Of a stretch of DNA of 64,000 bases, positions 34,013 to 45,247 are shown in pieces. The notes beneath the pieces are model-generated. The model did not search any database. It worked only from the letters and a program-made list of their open reading frames with translations, and had not been told where the DNA came from. This DNA comes from Rheum nobile (lineage: Eukaryota > Streptophyta > Magnoliopsida > Caryophyllales > Polygonaceae), in contig WOAB01000606.1 in the NCBI GenBank assembly GCA_027886185.1, forward strand, positions 5,704,001 through 5,768,000, given 5' to 3'. Position numbers and translations under genes: made by a program. The first letter of the stretch is position 1. Each line of letters starts with the position of its first letter.

Positions 34013-35119
34013 ATGAAGATTCCAAATCAACGCAAACTCCCCCTCCTATACTTGTCCATCTTCGTCCTCCTCCGCCTTATCTCCGCCTTCTCCCCCGCTT
34101 CACCGCCCTCTTTTAGCCCAGGGGATGATGGCGGCGGCGACGATTACGATTACACTCCGGTCCCACCACCCCCCCCGCCCGCCCCATGCAACCCTCAAGA
34201 CAGAAATGCCCTCCTCCAAATCAAAACCGCCCTCAACAACTCTATTATCTTGTCCTCTTGGATCCCGGGCACAGATTGCTGCAACCGTTGGGAATACGTA
34301 GGGTGTGATGACGCCACGGGGCGCGTCGTCACCCTCAGCTTCTATGGCAACGGCTGGGGCCGCAACGACCTTCCTCGGATCCTCCCTTCTGCGGTCGGGA
34401 ATCTAGCTTACTTGGAGAACCTCAACTTCTACAACAACGCGACCGGCCCCATCCCACGTGCACTTGCGAAGCTCCAACGCCTCAGATTCCTTTACCTCTC
34501 CCACAACCAGTTCACCGGCCTCATCCCTCAATACTTGGGCCGGATGCAAAACCTCTCTTGGCTAGAGCTCAGCGGAAACCGACTCGGCGGTCCAGTCCCC
34601 GCCTCCTTAGCCAACGCCCCTAGCCTCTACGTTTTGAAGCTCAACAACAACATGCTCACGGGGCGCATCCCTGAAAGCTTGGGCCACTTGAAGAACATAA
34701 ACCACAACGTGATCACCTTTGACCTCTCCAACAACCGCTTATTCGGACCCATCCCGAGATCCCTCGGGGGTCTCGACTTCAGGAGCTTGTTTCTGTCCGG
34801 TAATCGGTTGACCGGAGACGCCTCTTTTGTGTTCGGCAACGGGAAGGGCGTGTGGCAAATAGACCTCTCCGGGAATAAGCTGTCGTTCAACATGTCGGAC
34901 GTCGAGATCCCTCCCCAGCTGAGCTGGCTCGGTCTGAGCCAGAACCGGATCTACGGGGGACTACCGCCTTCGCTCGCTAATGCCGGCTTGTTTTACCTGA
35001 ATGTGAGCTACAATCATTTGTGTGGCCAGATTCCACAGGGAGGAAGCCTCCAGCATTTTGATGAGACCGCCTACTCTCATAACAAGTGCTTGTGCGGCGC
35101 CCCCTTGCCTGCGTGCTAG
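34013..35119 (+). CDS. PGIP-like: polygalacturonase-inhibitor-like LRR protein (PGIP)
   Basis: A single-exon 368-aa protein. Seen: a hydrophobic signal peptide (residues about 8-27), an unusual acidic/proline-rich linker (about 28-58, with PPPPPP), an LRRNT cap beginning CNPQDRNALLQIK at 59 with the CC pair of TDCCNRW, about ten LRRs of the extracellular xxLxLxxNxLxGxIP type, NVSYNHLCGQIPQGG, and a C-terminal cap NKCLCGAPLPAC. Several N-glycosylation sequons are present (NNAT, NLS, NMS, NVS). PGIPs are cell-wall proteins that bind fungal and insect polygalacturonases in plant defence; typical members are ~330 aa, and the excess here is the linker. No frame damage. A related role in development (FLOR1-like) cannot be excluded. 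Confidence 0.88.
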   Translation: MKIPNQRKLPLLYLSIFVLLRLISAFSPASPPSFSPGDDGGGDDYDYTPVPPPPPPAPCNPQDRNALLQIKTALNNSIILSSWIPGTDCCNRWEYVGCDDATGRVVTLSFYGNGWGRNDLPRILPSAVGNLAYLENLNFYNNATGPIPRALAKLQRLRFLYLSHNQFTGLIPQYLGRMQNLSWLELSGNRLGGPVPASLANAPSLYVLKLNNNMLTGRIPESLGHLKNINHNVITFDLSNNRLFGPIPRSLGGLDFRSLFLSGNRLTGDASFVFGNGKGVWQIDLSGNKLSFNMSDVEIPPQLSWLGLSQNRIYGGLPPSLANAGLFYLNVSYNHLCGQIPQGGSLQHFDETAYSHNKCLCGAPLPAC

Positions 35120-35764
35120 GAAACAATCAATCGCTATAGTCTATAGACGGACTTAACTTTGTTGATTGGTTTGTCTGTCCAAATATGCATAAAATGTCGA
35201 GGATTAAATTGTATAAATACAGGGGTATAAAATGCCAAGTGTAATATAGTTGATATCTTGGTAATAAGTGTATAAATACAGGGGTATAAGCCTCAATATA
35301 TAAGATGCTGGACACCGTTATATAGTAATATATCTCCCCGTGTATTTTGATTACCAACAAAAGGGAAAATGAATTAAATTTGTTATAAGAGAGCAAATGG
35401 AGTGGATAATAATCTTTCGGCACTAGTTTTTTCCAAAATAAATTGTCGAAACAAAACACGATAGTATTATTAATAGATACTAGCATAGTCCCGGCTTTAT
35501 AAAATAATAAAGATATATCGATTTCGCAATTAATTTTTTTTTAGTTAAATGATGTAAGTTCGTTATCAAATTAATAACACTTTAAATTATTTAATATAAA
35601 ATATTATAATATATTAAAGTACCAAATAAAAATAAAGACTATTAAGATTGATATTTTAATATAATAGATCGTTATATTTATTTTGTCTGATAATAAAGGG
35701 AAAAGTTCAAATGAGGACAGCTCCCCGTGTTAGGATTCAGGATGCACCAAGCGCGTCCAAAAAT
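35120..35764. other. 3' flank of PGIP-like gene, AT-rich
   Basis: The segment near 35225-35250 (AAAATGCCAAGTGTAATATA) resembles 17674-17693 (AAAATGTCAAGTATAATATG), supporting a shared duplication with the PGIP pseudogene region. ACTAGCATAGTCCCGGCTTT at 35479 resembles the start of the repeat at 37550. No gene. Confidence 0.45.
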
Positions 35765-35767
35765 TCG

Positions 35768-36838
35768 GCCCGGCCGAATTATTCGCGAATTTTTCGGAAA
35801 ATATTTTTCAAAAATTCGAACTTTTGCAAAAAAAAATCGATTTTGTGTGCATATGAAATACACTGTTGTGTGCATATGTCAGAACGTATGTGTGCATATG
35901 TTAGGCTCGGTGTGTGCATGTGGTTTTCAGAATGTGTGCATGTCTGGGAACAGTTGTTAATGCTAGAGACATGTGTGCATATCAAATACACATCTGTGTG
36001 CATACGCGAAAAAGTGTGTGTGCACATATAACCAACAAGGTGGATGATTTCCTGGGTATGAACACATGATTTCTGCGGTACGAACACATGATTCCTGGGC
36101 TTATATTTGATAAGCACACGCACGTAGTGGATATTCACACAACAAGGTGGATGATATGCACACAATAGTCTATTTGACATGCACATAACGAGTATTTGAT
36201 ATGCACACATGGTTTGTGTGCATCAACACTTGAGACCATATGCACACACGAGGTATGCACACATGGTTTGTGTGCATCAACACTTGAGACCATATGCACA
36301 CACGAGGTATGCACACGATAGTGTAATGGATGTGCACACGACAGGTTATTTGGTATGCACACATGGTTTGTGTGCATCAACACTTGTTTCCATGTATGCA
36401 CATGACTTGAGACCATATGCACACACGGGGTCTGCACACGATAGTATAATGGATGTGCACACGACAAGTTATTTGGTATGCACACACATGTGTGCATACC
36501 AACACTTGTTTTCGGGTATGCACACGACCCGAGACCATATGAACACATGGAGTATGCACACAACAGTATAATTGATGTGCACACACAGATTATTTGATGT
36601 GCACACAAGTCCTCTAAGCATAAACACTATGTTAAAGGCATTCATAATTTCAGAAACCATATGCACACACACATAGTTACATATGCACACAACAGTGCAT
36701 CTGATATGCGCACACACGTTATATGATATGCACACAAAATCGATTTTTCTGGGAAAAAATTTGACTTGGAATTTTTTTTTGCCGAATTATTCGCGAATTA
36801 TACGCGAAAAATTCGCGAAAAATTCGGCAATTGTACTG
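35768..36838. mobile_element. fold-back-like element with strand-asymmetric TGTGTGCATA repeats
   Basis: Ends are inverted: GCCGAATTATTCGCGAATTT (35773) on the left, and TTCGCGAATTATACGCG then AAAATTCGGC (about 36791-36830) on the right, each followed inward by a CGATTTTGTGTGCATAT-type block. The left interior is rich in TGTGTGCATATG and the right interior in CATATGCACACA, including ~54-bp tandem units (ATGCACACATGGTTTGTGTG) at about 36200-36480. Open frames with repeated peptides (CAYQI, VCIWSQV) are by-products of these repeats. No transposase. Confidence 0.65.
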
Positions 36839-37548
36839 CAATGCCGAATTGAAGCTTTTCCCTATAAGGATGCGCGCCTCCGCCACTGTTCACTCCGTTT
36901 TTGTTTTGTTTTTCCCTCTAATTTTTTCCTCTTCTCTCATACATCCTCAATCCTATCATGAAGCACCGTCCTCACCGGAACCGGACCCTGTCATTTTAGA
37001 TGTTTAAGAGTTTCATTGTTAGAAATAAAGTAATTTTTTATTTAGTTAATTTATTAACCTTTATTAACATTTGTTAATTATAAATATTTATTTTACCTAA
37101 TAGTTGAAGACATAGAAAAAAAATGGTTAGGTTGCTTAATTTTTAAGAGCAATCTTTACAACTCATTAATAAAATATCACTTAAAATATTCAAATAACGA
37201 TTATTGATTAAAAAAAATCAAAGGTTAGAATGACAAGTAAGCCTATATTTCGTACATTGTTGAATAGAACAAAGGAAGATAATAATGCATAGAATTGTAT
37301 AACATAATAATAAATTCAATTAACACAATTGTTCTTAAAACATAATATGTAAATGAATTACAGAAGCATATTTTTGAAAATTGAAATATAAAAGACAATA
37401 TAATATAATTATTATATTACAAACGTATAATAAATTATGTGACAAATTATAAAAAACGACACGTGCCATAGATGATGCGGATTTATGAGGGGGACATAGG
37501 GTCTTAGAAAATAAATATTTTAGCACTGTAAAATTTAGATTTAGATTA
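36839..37548. other. AT-rich spacer
   Basis: No gene recognised. A minus-strand open frame at 37335-37526 has no domain. Confidence 0.4.
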
Positions 37549-38145
37549 CAACTAGCATAGTGCTCGCGCCTTGCACGGGTTAGGATTATAAACTTTTATA
37601 AAATAATTTTATTACTTATTACAGAAAATTTTAGGTATATATTTTTATTACTCAAGATAAGGAAGATATTTTTATTAGGTAGAATTTATTATTATTATTA
37701 TTAGAGATAAATATATATGAATTATCTTCTTTTTACAAAAAAAAAGAAGATATAAGAAATTATATTGTTATGATTTATTAGATATTATCTTCTTAGTAAA
37801 TATATAATAAAATTATTATTATTATAGATAGATATAAATTATCTTCTTTTTACCAAAAAAAGATTATGTTCTTTTTACCGAAAAAAGATTATGTTCTTTT
37901 TACCGAAAAGGAAGATATACGAAATTATTATTATTAGAAATTATCTTCTTGTATAATATATAATAATTAAGGATTTATTATTATAATATTTTTTGGGTGG
38001 GATGGATGAGGTGGCGGATGAGGTGGCATAGTTCAAAGGCCGACACATAGGCAATTGAATGTGGTGATGACATGTATGTGAACTGAACGTGAGACCGACA
38101 CGTAGGAAATAGGCTTCTACTTCAGTATATATATATATAGATAAT
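37549..38145. repeat. dispersed repeat beginning ACTAGCATAGTGCTCGCGCC
   Basis: Starts with ACTAGCATAGTGCTCGCGCC at 37551, like the 35479 copy, and ends near the TATATATATATATAGATA tract at 38130. Contains a ~25-bp triplicate (AGATTATGTTCTTTTTACCG, about 37840-37915). ACTAGCATAGTGCCCGCG-type starts recur across angiosperm genomes as non-autonomous elements (recalled, not searched). Confidence 0.45.
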
Positions 38146-39900
38146 ATATATTATGATATAGATACATTTATGTAGGTAGATATATAAACCAAAGTATATA
38201 TAACCTTATTTCAATACATACAAATAACTTATTAAGAGCATAATCACACTAAAAAAATTGACATAAAAATCTTGTACGAAATAATGTCAAAATATAATCA
38301 CGTAATTAGAATAAAATCTATATAAAATTATAAAATCAGATAATGACAAGTGACGGATTGCAAAGAAGATTGTAACCAAAGATGTCTTGACTCAACGTGG
38401 AGATGTCAAGTGACATCAATCACTTATACTTTACTTAGGAATGGTAAGAGAGCAGATTCAGGAGAGGGAGTGCCCTCTCCGTCTCTGTCCCTGTTTACCC
38501 CCTTATTTCCTAGTCCTTGTCCTTATCCTCGTCCTCGTCCCCCTCGGAGACCCGTTCCTTGTAAAAAATCCTCATTCCGTTCTACAAAAGAAAAAACCCT
38601 AAAATTTATTTAAATGCATATATATTAGGGTTTTGGGTGTAGAGGGTTTGAGATTTAGGGTTTACCATCTATAATGTATGAAGTTTAGGATTAAAGGGCC
38701 CAGAATTTAGGCTTTAGGGATATGAAAATTAGGAAAATTATATATTTAACGGGGATCTCCACGGGTTTCCCCTAATTAAAAATTTTCTCTGGCCTCGCCC
38801 CCTTTGCGAGGAATCCGCATGATGATACTCCTCGTGCATTATGTACCATCCCTAACTTTACTATTGTATATAGATAATATAATAAATGGAAAAAAATAGT
38901 TAATATATATGATGTTAAATTAACTAAAATAAACCGATCAAATACTATTAGAAATTGTCTACCCAAAAAACTCTTATTATAAAATCATCAATTTGTTTAT
39001 ATATGGTTAACGAAATAAGGAAATCACTCAATATACACACAACAATATATAAGGAAATATTGAATATACACGATCAAAGATTTTCATAAAAATTATATCA
39101 ATAGCTAGCGGAGTAGGGTGGGTGGCACACCAGTACACCACCAAGCAAGTATATAGATACACGTGTAATGACGTACACACATATATAACAATAGAAAATT
39201 GATTTTTAAATAAAATTAAATAAGGAAGATTTTTAGTGATAAGTTTATGGTTAAATTAGGAAGAAAATAGTGTTAGGTTTACCATAAGTTTATGGTTAAG
39301 TTAGGGCAAGCGAGGTAGATCTTATATATTTGACTATCTTGTGGATATAGGGTATATCGTTATTTAGTTTAGATATAATCCCTTTACTTGATAAAAAAGA
39401 TAGATTATCTTTGTAACTATATATACTCACGTGCATCAAATGAAATCAGCCAAGGGATTATTTTCACAAACCTTAGCCTCTCTAAACTTATCAAGAAGGC
39501 ATGAAACTAGTGATTTCTTTGCAATCTTGTCTTCCTACTATAAAAGGATCAGCGCTCGGATCAGGCTTCCCAAAAGCCCTAAATTCATAAAAAAAAACTA
39601 AATTCTCAAAAGCCTTAACTCCCCAAATTCAGAAAAATTCCTAAATCCCTCATAAGCCTTAAATGGATTGGAAGAGAGGCCGATACATACTGAACCGATG
39701 GGGCTGCCGCTTGGACATCGACGAAGGAGAAGGAGACACCTCCGCTTGGAACGATGGCCGCCGCTGGAACGTGATGAAGGAGAATGATGGCCGCCTTGCT
39801 CGAACCAGAGGAGAAGAGGAGAGTTAGGGTCTTTCGCGAAGAGGAGAAGCGGAGAGTCGACTCAACGATGGCTGCTGCTTTGATTTTCACGATTACTTTT
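38146..39900. other. intergenic, low-complexity and repeat-like sequence
   Basis: Mostly AT-rich. 38465-38590 is CT-rich with GTCCTTGTCCTTATCC-like words. 39660-39900 is a more GC-rich stretch with short open frames in both directions but no recognised domain; it may be the outer part of the MULE-like region. No intact gene. Confidence 0.4.
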
Positions 39901-40244
39901 CGGCGCATAGGCAAAATTGCCTTTCAGCGCATAGGCTCCACACGTTACGTGTTGAGCATAACCACACGTAACGTGTAATTTTTTATATATATATTATAAT
40001 GTTGTGTATGAATGTTGTGTATGAATCATATTATTGTTTATTTTTAGTATTTATTTGTGTTTCAATGTTGCCCAACTTTTATCTAATCTTTATAAAAAAA
40101 ACAATACAAAATAATCAACCTAGAAGACAAAAACAATTTGTTCATTACGCTGGTTGACTACAATCACATTTAGCACACAATACAAGAAAGAATACAAGTT
40201 GATCATAAACTTAGAAAAAATAAGAGAAAATATATGACATTGCT

Positions 40245-40702
40245 TTAACGTTTGAAGAAATTAGGATAGTCTCTGGTAAACTTTCGCTTCATATGATATC
40301 TCTGCTTTGCTAAATTTGCTTGCTCCCTACAAAGGTTGATAGTACATGAACAACATTACACAAAAGATACGACATTAATCACCTATGATGTATATCATTT
40401 AGTAGTTTGAGGTTATACCTACGAATGTTATCAAAATTTTTAAGAAGATCTTGATTTTGCTTTACAAGATATTGATTCTCCTTAACAAGATCTTGTTTTT
40501 CCTGCCATTATTGTCGAATAACCGTGTGTGCCCTGTCCTCGTACATTGGATCAATCCACTCCCTGAAACGACACCCCAGTTCTGGGCATCCCTAATACCA
40601 CCTTCCGTAGTTCCACTGCAAATCCCAACTTCGGACAACAACTTTCAAATTATAATAGCATAGCCTATCTGCATTTGTTGATGGTTTGGATGAAGATGCC
40701 AT
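40245..40702 (-). pseudogene. GRF zinc-finger protein, two exons, two nonsense mutations
   Basis: Minus strand: ATG at 40702, exon 1 to 40420, intron 40419-40327 (GT-AG on the minus strand), exon 2 from 40326 to TAA at 40245. Exon 1 reads CYYNLKVVVRSW, then GCPELGCRFREWIDP, the spacing of a zf-GRF domain (Cys near CYYN, GCP, GC-F-EWID), then a heptad-rich QEKQDLVKENQYLVKQNQDL coiled coil. Exon 2 ends NFFKR. TAG falls between WY and GCP, and TAA follows VIRQ. Small GRF plus coiled-coil proteins abound in plant genomes, often next to transposase genes; their role is not established. Function here is lost. Confidence 0.75.
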
Positions 40703-40879
40703 TATTTGTTGTAGATGCTTACCCAAAAATGTATCTTCAAGCGTCGCTTGTGTTGGAATTGTTGTAGTGAACAAACAACCCTAATACTTCTTATATAGTG
40801 AAAAGACAATGTGTTTGACAGCTAATAACCAGCCTCAAAAAGAAGAAATCTGATTGACAGCTAATAACCAACTATAGTC

Positions 40880-41262
40880 ATGCGTCTTCTATCCTAAACC
40901 CTAACCCTAAACCATAAACCCTAAATCATAAATACTAAATTCTAAAACCCTAAATAGTAAACCCAAAACCCTAACCCTAAACCCTAAATATTAAATTCTA
41001 AAACCCTAAACCTAAACCATAAACCCTAAATCATAAATACTAAATTCTAAAACCCTAAATAGTAAACCCTAAACCCTAATCCATAAACCCTAACCCTAAA
41101 CCATAAACCCTAAATCATAAATACTAAATTCTAAAACCCTAAATAGTAAACCCTAAACCCTAATCCCTAAACCATAAACCCTAAATCATAAATACTAAAT
41201 ACTAAATTCTAAAATCCAAAATAGTAAACTCCGACTCTGAACCCTAAACCTAAACCCACCCT
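40880..41262 (+). repeat. degenerate telomere-like repeat array with higher-order unit
   Basis: About 380 bp built from CCCTAAA variants (AACCATAAACCCTAAATCAT, then AATACTAAATTCTAAAACCC, then AAATAGTAAACCCTAAACCC). The compound unit of roughly 70-95 bp recurs about four times (near 40908, 41007, 41101 and 41170). It is an interstitial, decayed array adjoining the palindrome array that follows. Confidence 0.85.
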
Positions 41263-41277
41263 TAAGGGGAAAAGAAA

Positions 41278-41415
41278 CCACACGTTACGTGTAACAAAAC
41301 ACCACACGTAACGTTTAATAGATGCCCACACGTAACGGGTGGAAGATGCCCACACGTAACGGGTGGAAGATGCCCACATGTAACGGGTGGAAGATTCCCA
41401 CACGTAACGTGTGGT
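41278..41415. repeat. tandem array of CACACGTAACG palindromic units
   Basis: Six units of about 25 bp: CACACGTTACGTGTAACA, CACACGTAACGTTTAATAG, three of type CACACGTAACGGGTGGAAG (one starting CACATG) and a final CACACGTAACGTGTGG. The ends preserve the full palindrome CACACGT(T/A)ACGTGTG. Related sites occur at 39939, 39963, 41852-41980 and 50652-50706. Confidence 0.85.
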
Positions 41416-41851
41416 TTCGTCTGCTGTAAAACGCATTGAGTTACCCGTCTTGTCCCCACCTAACTGAATTAATGGACCCCTCTTCATCTTCACCGGCTAA
41501 GCCACAATTTCGAGCCTAACACTTCATTTCAAACACTAAAAAATTTGTGATTTACACTCTCATTTTTTGTAAAAAAAATGGACAACATGAACAACAATGA
41601 TTATTGGAACAACAATGTCGAAGAGGATCCACTTCCGAATGAGGTAATTTCCGTTATTTAAAGTAAAAGTTCTAATTTTTTGTTTTGGACATGTTCACAT
41701 GCTAGATTTTGTAAGTTTTGAACTTGACTTTTGTTGTTTAGATATTAGAAACAAAGTTTTAGATGCTAGATTTTGAGGGATACATGTGTAAGAAAACGAG
41801 ATGTTCGTTACATTGAAGAACAGTTTAACATGTTATGTCACAAGGATGTAA

Positions 41852-41980
41852 ACACGTAACGTTTGGACAAGCACCACACGTAACATGTAGAACATGTGCC
41901 AGATGGTTTAGGGTTCACACATAACGTGTGGAACATCTCCACACTTAACGTGTTAAGCTTGTCCACACGTTACATGTGAA
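41852..41980. repeat. dispersed CACACGTAACGTG-type sites in first intron
   Basis: At least five variants (AACACGTAACGTTTGG, CACACGTAACATGTAG, CACACATAACGTGTGG, CACACTTAACGTGTTAA, CACACGTTACATGTG) lie in intron 1 of the transposase gene, continuing the motif family of the 41278 array. Confidence 0.75.
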
Positions 41981-42016
41981 CCACAACCAGTATCTGGCGG
42001 TTTATGTGCCTTCTGT

Positions 42017-42063
42017 AAAATGGCACGGTTTAATGCACGGGTTGTCACAAACCGTGCCATTTA
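42017..42063. repeat. hairpin AATGGCACGGTTT / AAACCGTGCCATT
   Basis: A perfect 13-bp inverted repeat with a 17-nt loop in transposase intron 1. The same stem recurs at 50621-50645 and 50749-50795 beyond the OTU stop, each time beside CACACGT-type sites. Confidence 0.8.
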
Positions 42064-43872
42064 GCAGAATTTGCTTTCTTAAAGGGAATTATGGTTTCAC
42101 AGTTGATAATTAGTTCACTACTTGATGAGATGATTCCATGTGTATGCAGGCGAACTATTATTTGTACGAGGGGTTAAACAATATTTCCCTCGATGACTGG
42201 AGCACCCCATAAAAATCATTTTCTAGTTGGGAAACACCTCATCAACCGTTTTCTGAGTGTAAAACACCAGATGAGATACCATCTTTCTCACTTGGATTAT
42301 TTGACTATAGTGTTCCGCCTCCAGAAGCATCTTTATCTCATGGAGAGACTAAGAATTCGGCTTATGCTAACCCACAATTTTGCTTTCCATCCCTACACAC
42401 ACAGCCTCAGTTTAGTGTACCACCAGAAGAGGATGTTTTCGTCTCTACTGATTATTCAAAGTTTTTCACAACTGACCAAATCTGGGAGTCCAGAGAAGAA
42501 GCATTTATGTGGGCACAAGAGACTGCTATATGTCACAACTTCTACATCATAAAGTGGACGAATAAACCTTCCACGTATACAGCCCTTGGGGGGACTTGGT
42601 TACCATGCGATAGGCATGGACAAAACGTGCCTAAACAAGCTGACCAAGTGAGAGACATCACAAGGTCGAAGAAGTGTGGGTGTCCCTTCATGTTGAGGCT
42701 GAAAGAAGGGCCGAAGGGATCATGGAAGATCAGTGTACAACATGGAACTCACAATCATGTGATAAAAGAGAATTTGTATGGTCATGCATTAGCTGGGCGA
42801 CCAAACGCTGAAGAGAAGGAGATTATTAGGGTGATGACAGTCAATCATTGCAAGCCTCAAAAGATTCATACTACAATAAGGTCGTCCCCAGGAAACTTGA
42901 CCAAGATGAAGCAAGTGTACAACATCATGCATGAGATACGAAAGAAGGGCATGAAAGGAAGAACAGTTGCGCAACAGTTCTTCTATGAGTGCAATGAGAA
43001 GGGATACTTCGTGGAGCATAGATTCAATAAGGAGACCAACAAGATAACATATATCTTCTTCGCAAGCCCGGACCAGTTGTCGCTGCTGAAGGCATTTCCG
43101 TACATTATGTTATTGGACTCTACATACGCAACTAACAGGTTAGTAACACACATATCTATTATATTCTTCACTTGTTCATGTGATCATTAGCATGCCATAA
43201 CATATCATTATGTGTGCAGTTACAATTTGCCCTTCCTTGAAATTGTCGGCATCACATTTGTTTGGAAAAACTACAATATTGCCGGAGCGTTTCTGGAGCA
43301 TGAGGACGAAGAGAGTTACAAGTGGGCCATAGAACAACTTTCAAAAATGTTTGTCAAGGTGCAACGAGCACCCACATGTTTGGTCACTGATCGGAAGAAG
43401 GCGTTGATGAACGCCTTGGAGAAGCAGTTTCCAGAAGCAAAATTCCTTCTATGTAGGCGGCATGTGAGAAAGAATATTGAAGACTTCGGGAAGAAGGCCA
43501 TGGACAAGTTTAGGGGCACAACATTTTCCAACGACTGCATGAAACTCTTCAAGGAAACAACCATAGAAGGGTATAAAGCAACACTGAAGAAGATTCAGCA
43601 AGACTGGAGGAAATATCCAAAATGTCTCCAGTACGTACAAAAAAACTAGATTGACCCGTACAAGGAAAAAATCATCTCAGTATGGACAGATACAGTTTTC
43701 ACTCTCGGAACTACCACAACTAACAGGTTTGTGCATTATGTTTTTAAATTTAACTGGTTATTTAAACTTAGACTGTTATAGCAACATACTGATTTCAGAT
43801 TCTTGATTGTAATACAGGGTTGAAGGGGCTCATTCCAGTCTTAAAAGCTTCTTCACTAGCAATGATGGAAAC

Positions 43873-45247
43873 TGACAAGCGATTTGTCGTATACCACTAA
43901 ATCAAAATAAACCTAGACAAACCTAAACAAGTAGTTAGGGCAAGTAAGGATCGAATCCACAGGGAGAAAAGGATTAATCTATGTGTTGTTCGCATGCAAC
44001 AGTAACAAGAGGGGGGAGTTTTTGGTTGGTTTTGTAATCAAGAAAGTAAACAAAGCAAATAAGCAAAGAGTGTAATCAAATGTGGGAAAAACACTTAGCC
44101 AAACAAGATCCAATTTTCCTATGGTAGATTGGTCCTAGGTTCTCTCTATTCTTTTCCTTTGTTTATTCCTGTCCCTATTCTTGTATAGTTACTAGTCCTA
44201 CCAGTCCTAACAACTCTTATTATTGAACGCACAAGAAACAATCAAGATTTAGAACAATAATAGCATTGGGCATAGGATCAAACCAGGATACATGTCAAAT
44301 AATCACAACCCGCAATAATTTAACATGCAATCAATCTTCTTTCATAATAATCTAGTCCTACCAGTCCTAGATAATTATGGATGCTACTCTAGATAAGGAA
44401 TCACCGACCGATCAATTCCAAACCCTAGCAATAGATAATTACTAAACCTAACTAGGTGATCAGTCTAGTAAAATCAATAACAATCCATATGAATAAGTGC
44501 AAGAAGAAAGATATAAACCCAAAGGAAATAGGAAATAGAGAATTAACCTCGCAATCAAACCATAGAAAAAGCTTCACATGCCGGGCTAAGCAATGGGTGC
44601 TTAGCTACTCATAGTACTGAAAAACATAATTGTTGAAAGGGAAAAACTCTGAATACTGAACATAGGATAATCCGGGGTTCATCTATGGGATCTCGAATGG
44701 AGGCTGTGGGAGTTAGGTTAAATAAGTTAACCTAAAGCCCAAGATCACAAACATCATCCCTAAAAGGAAAAATACTAATATTCAGAATTAAATAAAACAA
44801 CGAAAAAGGAAAAACAGAAAAAGAAAACAGAAGTTCGGAGCGCGTCGGGCTGACTCCCGCTGATGGCCGCGGTCGCGGCCTTTTGGCCACGGTCGCGGTT
44901 TGCTCTCGAAGTGCATAATTAATTTCCGATAATTCGGCCGCGGGCGCGGCCTCCTCGCTATCGCCCATCTCCTTCGGAAATCTTGCCGCGGCCTTCTGCT
45001 CCCCTCGGCTTGGTCGCGGTTTCTTCACTTCACCGCCTTCTCACGTGGTTTCTTCATGGATCTTGCTTGTCTCCTCAGGTGGTCAATTTCTCTTCTTCTG
45101 GATGTCTCCAATAAGCTCCTCCAGACCACCAAAACCACACTTCTCTGCTCCAACTCCATAATCTCCAATTGTGCATAAAATCCCACCAAATGGCGCCTCA
45201 AACCTGGTAATAATCCCTAGAAATGTGCTACAAATTAGCACTGATCA
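43873..45247 (-). repeat. LTR of element A (3' LTR by orientation)
   Basis: 1375 bp. It carries two adjacent GC-rich dyads (GGCCGCGGTCGCGGCC at 44865-44880 and GGCCACGGTCGCGGTTT at 44885-44901), one of which is missing from the other LTR. More GC-rich words lie at 44936-44951 and 44985-45025. Confidence 0.9.

Noticed and set aside
35779..36735. Several open frames with repeated Cys/His/Val peptides on both strands
   Set aside because: They are translations of the TGTGTGCATA / TATGCACACA repeats of the fold-back element; all frames are equally repetitive and none has a domain.
40880..41262. Telomere-like array considered as a chromosome end
   Set aside because: Units are degenerate and ordinary transposon sequence continues on both sides, so it is interstitial.
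41209..41493. Minus-strand frame with repeated STRYVWAS peptides
   Set aside because: Produced by the CACACGTAACGGGTGG tandem repeat; no protein family.
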